From assembly GCA_035302145.1 (NCBI GenBank), contig DATGSX010000176.1, positions 1 through 11,894 on the forward strand: a stretch of 11,894 nt of DNA, written 5' to 3'. Both the position numbers and the translations under genes were made by a program. The DNA comes from JAJYTI01 sp035302145 (GTDB lineage: Bacteria; Bacteroidota; Bacteroidia; Flavobacteriales; Flavobacteriaceae). Every line of letters begins with the position of its first letter. The first letter of the stretch is position 1. Shown piece after piece: positions 6,740 through 11,894 of the stretch. Below the pieces are notes generated by a model. The model was not told the DNA's origin. It worked only from the letters and a program-made list of their open reading frames with translations, and did not search any database.

Positions 6740-7777
6740 TTATGGTGTATTTAAATCGATATCTGCCCAAATTGCTTGATGGTCGGAGAAGGTTTCCTTT
6801 ACCGTATGGAATTGCTTCACCTTAACATTTGGTGAGACTAAAATATAATCGATACGCAATGGGAATCCATCGAAGTAAAAAGTGGTACCAATTCCACTTC
6901 CTTTTTCTAAGAAAGCATCCTTCATATCGCCTTTTAATTTCTTGTAGTTGTAAGAAAATGGAGTGTTATTAAAATCCCCAGCAACGATTATATTTTTATG
7001 TGGGGAAGCCTCCATATGCTTTCGTAGTAACCTTACTTGTCTTTCTTGCTTTACAAATGCATGCGAAATCTTATTCTTAATGAAGTCGGTGCCGGTTTCT
7101 TGTATATAAGCTACTTTAGCAATAATTCGCATAGATTGAAGATGCACATTATATATTCTAAAAGTATCCTCAGCTATTTTCACATCGGCCCATAAAGCAT
7201 TGTTATTGGATTGTTCAAATGAAAATGCCCCCTGATCTATTATTGGGTATTTAGAATATATAGCATGTCCAAAAAGCTTTTTAGAATCATTATAATCCAC
7301 ATACTTATAAGGATAAGCAGAAAAATCCATTTCCTTTTCCTCTTTAAACGCTTGAATAAACAGTAAATCAGGATTGATTTCTCTTACTATAGTTTCAAAC
7401 TTTTCTGGTGCTTCGTTTCTCTTTTCTTTAGCCTCGTAGTAATTAAATAATCTAACATTGTACGATAATAAACGAATGGAATCTTTCTCCCGTGATTCCG
7501 AAGTCGAATTATCGAACTTTATAAAAAAACCGAAATTTAACGTGGCTAAAATTAAAACTATCAAGGACAAAAAGAACTGCTTGCGTAATCGGATCAACCA
7601 ATACAACATAAAAATCCCGTTCAGAATAATCAATGGGAAAACTCCAAGACTCAACATAGAAACTGTTGGGAACCTAGTTGGTGGTAAATAAGGCAAAACA
7701 AAAGAAAGCAAGAGAAGAAATGCAACTAAAGAGTTTGCATAAAAAATTAAGCTACCAAGACATCCTAATCGCCTCAT
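6740..7777 (-). CDS. Membrane-anchored endonuclease/exonuclease/phosphatase (EEP) family protein
   Basis: A 345-residue protein. The first about 86 residues hold three hydrophobic helices (about 8-30, 42-62, 68-86). The rest is an EEP-fold (DNase I / exonuclease III / sphingomyelinase-like) domain, probably facing the periplasm. Visible motifs are LLSYNVRLFN (103-112, metal-binding Asn107), GHAIYSKYPI (170-179), IYNVHLQS (208-215), VAGDFNNTP (265-273, with Asp268 and Asn270), RIDYIL (308-313) and SDHQAIWADI (331-340, catalytic His333). One key residue is missing: the family's Mg-binding Glu, normally PDxxxxQE, is Ala143 in PDLLFIQAF (codon GCG at 7351-7349). Activity is therefore uncertain. 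The substrate class (phosphodiester or phospholipid) cannot be told from sequence. It is the last gene of the mutL run, starting 5 bp after the rhomboid stop. A role in envelope phospholipid or nucleic-acid hydrolysis is only a family-level guess. Confidence 0.87.
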   Translation of the reverse strand: MRRLGCLGSLIFYANSLVAFLLLLSFVLPYLPPTRFPTVSMLSLGVFPLIILNGIFMLYWLIRLRKQFFLSLIVLILATLNFGFFIKFDNSTSESREKDSIRLLSYNVRLFNYYEAKEKRNEAPEKFETIVREINPDLLFIQAFKEEKEMDFSAYPYKYVDYNDSKKLFGHAIYSKYPIIDQGAFSFEQSNNNALWADVKIAEDTFRIYNVHLQSMRIIAKVAYIQETGTDFIKNKISHAFVKQERQVRLLRKHMEASPHKNIIVAGDFNNTPFSYNYKKLKGDMKDAFLEKGSGIGTTFYFDGFPLRIDYILVSPNVKVKQFHTVKETFSDHQAIWADIDLNTP

Positions 7778-7782
7778 TCTTA

Positions 7783-8664
7783 TTACTTATTATTACTTGC
7801 TCTAAATAGAAAATCCTTTTCAGCTTTGGTCAAGCTGTCATAACCGCTTTTAGAGATTTTCTCTAAAATAATATTTATTTTTTCTTGATCGCTAGCATTA
7901 CTCTGAGATTCATCTGCAGTTTGTCTCGACCTCCGTTTAGGATTTTTATAGACTTTCTTAAATGGTGTCTTCGGTTTTGATTTAAATAATCCCACGATAA
8001 AGTCAAGGCTCCTATCCCACCAAAGACCAATATCGTTTCCTTTACGAAGTTGTGTGGCGTATAAATACCCAAATAATGCACCACCTAAGTGGGCTATGTT
8101 TCCACCTGCATTGGAAATCGGTATCATAATAATATCCAATGCTACTACAAATAACGCAATATGCCAGAGTTTTATTCTAAAGAAAAATATTCGAATTTCG
8201 GAATATGGACTAAAAATGGCTATGAAAATCATCACTGCCCTTACCGATGCTGAGGCACCTATAAGATTGGTTTTGGTAAAACTATCTGCAAATACAGGAA
8301 AAATATTGTATGCACCTACAAACAATAATCCCCCACTCAAAGCTCCCAAAAGATATAGAGTTAAGAATCTTTTACCGTTGAAAAGATTCAAAACCATAGG
8401 TCCAAACCAATATAAAAACAGCATATTCCACAGGATATGACTTAGTCCTGCATGTAAAAAACTATAGCTGATAAGACTCCAAGGTTGCAGTACAAGTTTC
8501 TTTAAATCGCTTGGAAGAACAAACCATTGTGTAAGTGCCGTTTGTGATTTACCTATAAAAAACGAACCTAACCAAACTGCCAAAAAAATGGCGACATTGA
8601 TTACAATTAGCTTTACAACAACGGATGAAGTTTTGTATTTATATTTAAGAGACTGATAATCCAT
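7783..8664 (-). CDS. Rhomboid family intramembrane serine protease with DUF6576-like tail
   Basis: A 293-residue polytopic membrane protein with six predicted hydrophobic helices between about 15 and 205. The catalytic Ser is S138 in IGASASV (135-141) and the catalytic His is H192 in NIAHLGGALFGY (189-200). FLHAGLSHILWN (69-80) supplies the conserved His/His/Asn (H71, H76, N80) of the second helix region. The second Gly of the usual GxSG is Ala, a substitution I recall as common in Bacteroidetes paralogues. After the membrane core a basic linker (KNPKRRSRQ, 240-248) leads to a C-terminal segment, INIILEKISKSGYDSLTKAE (263-282), which matches the DUF6576 tail of Bacteroidetes rhomboids. It lies 13 bp downstream of a second rhomboid and 5 bp upstream of the EEP gene. 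The protein substrate is unknown. Confidence 0.93.
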   Translation of the reverse strand: MDYQSLKYKYKTSSVVVKLIVINVAIFLAVWLGSFFIGKSQTALTQWFVLPSDLKKLVLQPWSLISYSFLHAGLSHILWNMLFLYWFGPMVLNLFNGKRFLTLYLLGALSGGLLFVGAYNIFPVFADSFTKTNLIGASASVRAVMIFIAIFSPYSEIRIFFFRIKLWHIALFVVALDIIMIPISNAGGNIAHLGGALFGYLYATQLRKGNDIGLWWDRSLDFIVGLFKSKPKTPFKKVYKNPKRRSRQTADESQSNASDQEKINIILEKISKSGYDSLTKAEKDFLFRASNNK

Positions 8665-8677
8665 AGTACTTATAAAA

Positions 8678-9412
8678 CTAATTCCACCTATTCCTTTCGA
8701 ACTGATTTCTTTGCCAATTGCGAATCATCAAATACCCTATTAACGCTCCACCAATGTGTGCCCAATGTGCTACGCCAGTAGAGGTACCGCTTATTCCAAA
8801 GAATATATCGATAAGAATAAGTCCCGGGATAAAATATTTTGCTTTTACCGGAACGGGTAAAAATATCAACATTAATTCGGCATTCGGATATAATACTCCA
8901 AAAGCAACAAGCACACCGTAAACGGCTCCTGAAGCCCCCACAGCAGGTACATTATAAGATGAGAATAAAGTATTTAACTGATCACGTGTAACAGATTTCA
9001 AGAGGTTTGTATCATATTCTCCTGTAGTCAAAATCCTGTGAATATCATCTGAGCTCCAACCTGCTTGTAATATTTGCTCGGATATAGTGTGTACTTGATA
9101 GTAGTTAAACCCTGTATGAATAAATGCCGCTCCAAGACCTGCTGTAAAATAAAAAAACAAAAATCGTTTAGACCCTAAATGGTATTCCACTGGCGAACCA
9201 AATGCCCATAGCGCATACATATTAAATAATATATGCATTAAACCACCATGCATAAACATATGCGTTAAAGGTTGCCAAACATAAAAGTTTGGACTTTCGA
9301 AGTAATACAATGAAAATAACCTGAATACCACCTCGCCCACAAAGTAAGTTCCCGCAAAGAAAATTACATTGGCAATGATAAGCGACTTTATAGTTTCTGA
9401 TATTCTACCCAT
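8678..9412 (-). CDS. Rhomboid family intramembrane serine protease
   Basis: A 244-residue six-helix membrane protease. The active site is complete: Ser161 in VGASGAVYG (158-166) and His219 in HWAHIGGALIGY (216-227). The helix-2 block THMFMHGGLMHILFN (50-64) carries H55, H60 and N64. Unlike its neighbour it keeps the canonical GASG and has no cytoplasmic tail. Between its third and fourth helices it has a hydrophilic insert of about 50 residues (103-155), longer than in minimal rhomboids. It starts 3 bp after the mutL stop and is followed 13 bp later by the paralogous rhomboid, so the pair and mutL are probably cotranscribed. Divergence between the two paralogues (different GxSG, tail and insert) suggests different substrates, not a recent duplication. 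Confidence 0.94.
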   Translation of the reverse strand: MGRISETIKSLIIANVIFFAGTYFVGEVVFRLFSLYYFESPNFYVWQPLTHMFMHGGLMHILFNMYALWAFGSPVEYHLGSKRFLFFYFTAGLGAAFIHTGFNYYQVHTISEQILQAGWSSDDIHRILTTGEYDTNLLKSVTRDQLNTLFSSYNVPAVGASGAVYGVLVAFGVLYPNAELMLIFLPVPVKAKYFIPGLILIDIFFGISGTSTGVAHWAHIGGALIGYLMIRNWQRNQFERNRWN

Positions 9413-9415
9413 TAG

Positions 9416-11317
9416 TTAAATAAATTTATTATCTAGATAATCTATATCTAAGGTTATTAACAGTCTGCGATTAGTAGGAGATAACGTAGGCTCCGTACAA
9501 GCGAAAAGTTGATTAATTAAATGCTCTTGTTCTTCTTCACTAAGAGGCTCTCCTACTTTTATAGCCATAGTTTTTGCTAAAGATTTCGCCAATACATCAA
9601 ACTGGCTAAAACTTTCTCCTGGAACATCTTGTTTCATATCGTCTAGCAGTCGCTCCATAATCTCTTGTACGCTACTTTCGTTAATGTGCACTGGAATACC
9701 GCTTATCTCCATGGTTTCATCCTCCAGTTTTTCAATAACAAATCCCGCTGTTTTCAACTGATCACGCAAATTGGAAAGCAAAGCGATATCTTGCGAAGAA
9801 AACGACAGTTGTAAAGGGAATAGTAATTGTTGACTCACCGCTTCTTTTACAGAAATGTTTCTAAGCAAATCTTCATACAAGATTCTTTGATGTGCTAAGT
9901 GTTGATGAATAATAACAACCCCACTTTTTATTGAAGTGACAATATATTTGTTTTGTAATTGGAATGCGTTAGAGCTTGGTTTAGCGTGTACGTCTTCGAA
10001 CAAAGTCCCGATTACATTATCTGTTTCAAACTCTACTCCTTGTAGCCCTTCAATCGTACGCTTCTCAATCGATGCATTAGAATTTGAAAACGTAGGCGAC
10101 TCAAAAGTAGTTTCTTTTTCTAAACCTGTATAAAGTGCTTCCCAAGGGGCATCTTTCTTAGGCGTAAACCCACCCGTATTACGAAACTGTTGCATGCGCT
10201 TAGCTTCTTCCTTAAATGGATTAAAGTCTCTATCTACCTCAATAGTCGGAGGTGTGGGCTTCTTATTATCATACTCATAAGGCGTTGTCATCTCGGAATC
10301 CAGCGAAAAGTCAAGTGCTGGAGTAATACTAAACTGTCCTAAACTGTGTTTAATAGCCGCTCTAAGTAAAGTATAAATCGCATGTTCATCGTCGAATTTA
10401 ACTTCGGTTTTCGTAGGGTGGATATTGATATCGATTGATTTAGGATCAATGTACAAGAATAAAAAATACCCAGGTTGGGTTTCTGGCCTTAAAAGTCCTT
10501 CAAAAGCTGCAACCACAGCATGATGTAAATAGCTGCTTCGTATGTACCTATCGTTTACAAAAAAGAATTGTTCATTTCTTCGTTTTCTAGCGAACTCTGG
10601 TTTTTGAACAAAGCCCGAAACCTTTACTATATCGGTTTCTTCCGCTACAGGAACCAATCGTTCTTTGAGTTTATTGCCAAAAATATTAATTATGCGTTGT
10701 CGTATTTTAGACTTTGGCAATGAAAACAACGTAGTGTCATCATCTAAAAAGGTAAAGGCTATATCTGGATGCGCTAACGCTACACGTTGAAACTCATCTA
10801 TAATATGACGTCTTTCTACCGCATCACTTTTAAGAAAATTCCTTCTTGCTGGGATATTGTAGAATAAGTTTCGCACACGAATAATCGTTCCTTTGGCCGT
10901 GACTACGCTTTCTTGATTCTTAACTTCACTACCTTCCACTTGAATCTTTGTTCCTACTTCTTGATCTTCGGTACGTGTTTGAATCTCAAGATGTGCAATA
11001 GCCGCAACTGATGCAAGTGCTTCACCACGAAAACCTTTCGTATTTAAGGCAAATAAATCTTCTGCTTTTGATATTTTTGAGGTGGCATGACGCTCTAAGC
11101 TCAATCTTGCATCGGTACTAGACATGCCTATGCCATCATCAATAACTTGAATAAGCGTTTTACCAGCATCTTTAATAACTAGGGTTACTTCTGTTGCTTT
11201 CGCATCAATAGCATTCTCTAAAAGTTCCTTAACCACAGAGGCAGGTCTTTGCACTACCTCACCAGCTGCGATTTGATTGGCTACGTGATCGGGCAACAAT
11301 TTAATTACATCTGTCAT
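9416..11317 (-). CDS. mutL: DNA mismatch repair protein MutL
   Basis: A 633-residue mismatch-repair matchmaker that couples MutS recognition to strand processing. The N-terminal GHKL ATPase is complete: ENAIDA (34-39, catalytic Glu34 and Mg-binding Asn35), DDGIGM (60-65), HATSKI (77-82), TKGFRGEAL (93-101), then NLFYNIPARRNFLK (150-163). A transducer domain extends to about 330 and a low-complexity linker to about 445. The C-terminal dimerisation domain (about 445-633) keeps a clamp-binding-like QQLLFP (496-501). The nuclease motifs known from B. subtilis-type MutL are absent: DQHAxxE reads HQHLAHQ (471-477), the ACKAAIKA region reads SLAKTMAIK (579-587), and CPHGRP reads SPTNRR (613-618). 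The ATG follows immediately on the stop of the small upstream gene (TAG-ATG), implying coupled translation. The downstream rhomboid begins 3 bp after the stop. Confidence 0.97.
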   Translation of the reverse strand: MTDVIKLLPDHVANQIAAGEVVQRPASVVKELLENAIDAKATEVTLVIKDAGKTLIQVIDDGIGMSSTDARLSLERHATSKISKAEDLFALNTKGFRGEALASVAAIAHLEIQTRTEDQEVGTKIQVEGSEVKNQESVVTAKGTIIRVRNLFYNIPARRNFLKSDAVERRHIIDEFQRVALAHPDIAFTFLDDDTTLFSLPKSKIRQRIINIFGNKLKERLVPVAEETDIVKVSGFVQKPEFARKRRNEQFFFVNDRYIRSSYLHHAVVAAFEGLLRPETQPGYFLFLYIDPKSIDINIHPTKTEVKFDDEHAIYTLLRAAIKHSLGQFSITPALDFSLDSEMTTPYEYDNKKPTPPTIEVDRDFNPFKEEAKRMQQFRNTGGFTPKKDAPWEALYTGLEKETTFESPTFSNSNASIEKRTIEGLQGVEFETDNVIGTLFEDVHAKPSSNAFQLQNKYIVTSIKSGVVIIHQHLAHQRILYEDLLRNISVKEAVSQQLLFPLQLSFSSQDIALLSNLRDQLKTAGFVIEKLEDETMEISGIPVHINESSVQEIMERLLDDMKQDVPGESFSQFDVLAKSLAKTMAIKVGEPLSEEEQEHLINQLFACTEPTLSPTNRRLLITLDIDYLDNKFI

Positions 11318-11605
11318 CTACAAAGGTTGTAAAAAAATGGATAGATCGAAATCTATAATATACAGAAAAATTAGCACCAAAATTAGAGCGATTATTAATA
11401 TTATCTTGTTGGTTGATGTACCTCGACTTTCCTTAAAATCAGCAATTGCAGCTTTAAACTTATTTTTAAGTCCTCGATTGCTTCCTACTGTTGTTCGGTA
11501 TTCATCGAATTTATATTCTATTTTAAAAGGTCCTGCATCACGCCTACTTTTATAATAACGTGCTTGGTACCTAAACTCTTTATTTTTCTTTCGTCTTCTA
11601 AACAC
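11318..11605 (-). CDS. Small tail-anchored membrane protein of unknown function upstream of mutL
   Basis: A 95-residue protein starting at GTG 11605. The first about 65 residues are soluble and strongly basic (FRRRKKNKEFRY near the start, then YYKSRRDAGPFK). A single hydrophobic helix (about 68-84) lies near the C-terminus, followed by a short acidic then hydrophobic end (DFDLSIFLQPL), so it would be anchored by its tail with the basic part probably in the cytoplasm. I recall small Arg/Tyr-rich proteins of this type beside mutL in Flavobacteriales, but no function is known to me. Its stop codon directly abuts the mutL ATG. The GTG start is supported by a good -7 promoter match 20 bp upstream and by the absence of an in-frame upstream ATG at a suitable distance. 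It is the first gene of the five-gene run. Confidence 0.75.
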   Translation of the reverse strand: MFRRRKKNKEFRYQARYYKSRRDAGPFKIEYKFDEYRTTVGSNRGLKNKFKAAIADFKESRGTSTNKIILIIALILVLIFLYIIDFDLSIFLQPL

Positions 11606-11624
11606 CGTGATTTTTCAATTATCC

Positions 11625-11655
11625 CAAAAGTACGCATTTATGAAATGCTATAAAA
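11625..11655 (-). promoter_or_regulatory. Candidate promoter of the mutL-rhomboid-EEP operon
   Basis: On the minus strand TACTTTTG (11632-11625) fits the Bacteroidetes -7 consensus TAnnTTTG exactly. With a 19 bp spacer the -33 position (11655-11652) reads TTTT, a 3-of-4 match to TTTG. The transcript would start near 11618, giving a leader of only about a dozen bases before the GTG at 11605. Confidence 0.5.
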
Positions 11656-11761
11656 ATTAATAGAATGTATATTACCGATTGGGCTCTTTGTTATACAGCA
11701 TTAAAAGACAACCAACAACACCCTTAAAATCAACCATCTACACCTAAGCCTATAGCTTACC

Positions 11762-11789
11762 AATCACTAGATTTTGGACTATAGTGATT
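11762..11789. repeat. Inverted repeat AATCACTA / TAGTGATT
   Basis: AATCACTA (11762-11769) and TAGTGATT (11782-11789) are perfect 8 bp inverted arms around a 12 base centre. The arms could form a hairpin or a dyad protein-binding site. It lies about 155 bp upstream of the mutL-operon start codon, beyond the expected promoter, and no gene end is visible beside it. Confidence 0.5.
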
Positions 11790-11836
11790 AACTTTTATTT
11801 GTATAACTCTTCCATCTTTTCTATTTGTTTTAAGTA

Positions 11837-11870
11837 AAAAACCTTGACTAGTTTTCTAATCAAGGTTTTT
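11837..11870. terminator. Strong, probably bidirectional, intrinsic terminator
   Basis: AAAAACCTTGA (11837-11847) pairs with TCAAGGTTTTT (11860-11870) in an 11 bp stem. The hairpin continues past one mismatch with TAG/CTA around a TTTT loop. A tracts and T tracts flank the GC core on both strands, so it can stop transcription in either direction. With no plus-strand gene ending nearby, it most likely serves a minus-strand gene entering from beyond the right edge. Confidence 0.75.
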
Positions 11871-11894
11871 ATAATATATAACTAAAATGGAATT

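Larger units (their letters stand above)
11606..11894. other. Intergenic region upstream of the mutL operon, to the window edge
   Basis: About 290 bp with no supportable gene. It contains the mutL-operon promoter candidate, a small hairpin (TAAGC-CTATA-GCTTA, 11745-11759), a larger inverted repeat (11762-11789) and a strong terminator hairpin (11837-11870). On the minus strand a TAG at 11884-11882 sits 11 bp before that terminator and could be the stop of a gene entering from the right, but only three codons would be inside the window, so no gene is called. Confidence 0.6.

Noticed and set aside
8054..8440. 128-codon open frame on the plus strand opposite the second rhomboid, and a similar one at 8718-8921 opposite the first
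   Set aside because: Both begin opposite the same conserved His/Gly-Gly/Gly-Tyr rhomboid segment and have related peptide starts because they are the antisense of paralogous codons. The sense genes have full catalytic motifs, and the antisense frames show no recognisable domain.
8978..8994. parS-like sequence with a CACGTG core (8983-8988) and a TAACA right arm
   Set aside because: Only one arm resembles parS (TGTTNCACGTGAAACA). The left arm CTGAT does not match, and the site is inside rhomboid codons. A single CACGTG with a half-match is expected by chance.
11882..11894. Possible 3' end of a minus-strand gene entering from the right edge
   Set aside because: A TAG just upstream of a strong terminator fits, but only three codons are inside the window, so a coding call cannot be supported.
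1..11894. Search for defence systems, mobile elements, CRISPR arrays, tRNA/rRNA genes and riboswitches
   Set aside because: No direct-repeat arrays, transposase or integrase motifs, structured RNA genes or recognisable riboswitch leaders were seen. All long open frames on the coding strands belong to housekeeping or envelope families.

Overview
The window looks like ordinary core chromosome of an AT-rich member of the Bacteroidetes, most likely order Flavobacteriales. The evidence is the gene content and order (parA-parB-DUF5683-dapB-lepB-wbqC facing mutL-rhomboid-rhomboid-EEP), the lack of clear Shine-Dalgarno sequences, promoter-like elements of the Bacteroidetes type (TAnnTTTG at -7), lineage-specific protein families (DUF5683, a lepB with an extra N-terminal membrane region, a rhomboid with a DUF6576-like tail) and low GC. 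I see no transposase, integrase, CRISPR array, prophage gene, rRNA or tRNA, and no sign of recent transfer.

Layout. (1) Positions 1-118, minus strand: the first 39 codons of a lipoprotein gene that runs off the left edge. (2) 119-471: non-coding, with outward-facing promoter candidates. (3) 472-1326, plus: a monocistronic SDR-fold reductase with the active-site pattern of mitochondrial-type 2,4-dienoyl-CoA reductase, closed by a hairpin terminator at 1376-1404. (4) 1495-6669, plus: a six-gene run, parA-parB-DUF5683-dapB-lepB-wbqC, with gaps of 21 bp or less and two start/stop overlaps, behind a good promoter candidate at 1437-1468. (5) 6740-11605, minus: a five-gene run in the order small membrane protein, mutL, rhomboid, rhomboid, EEP-fold membrane protein, with gaps of 0-13 bp, behind a promoter candidate at 11625-11655. 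The two runs converge at 6670-6739. (6) 11606-11894: non-coding, with an inverted repeat and a strong terminator hairpin near the right edge.

How the genes fit together. The plus-strand cluster mixes chromosome segregation (ParA/ParB), lysine and peptidoglycan precursor synthesis (DapB) and protein export (LepB), a housekeeping set tied to growth and envelope building. The minus-strand cluster joins mismatch repair (MutL) to envelope proteins: two rhomboid intramembrane proteases with intact Ser/His catalytic residues and a membrane-anchored EEP-family protein.

I did not find a convincing undescribed system. The observations most worth a second look are at residue level: the EEP protein has Ala where the family has its metal-binding Glu; MutL has lost recognisable endonuclease motifs but keeps a clamp-binding motif; and LepB has Leu instead of Met beside its catalytic Ser.
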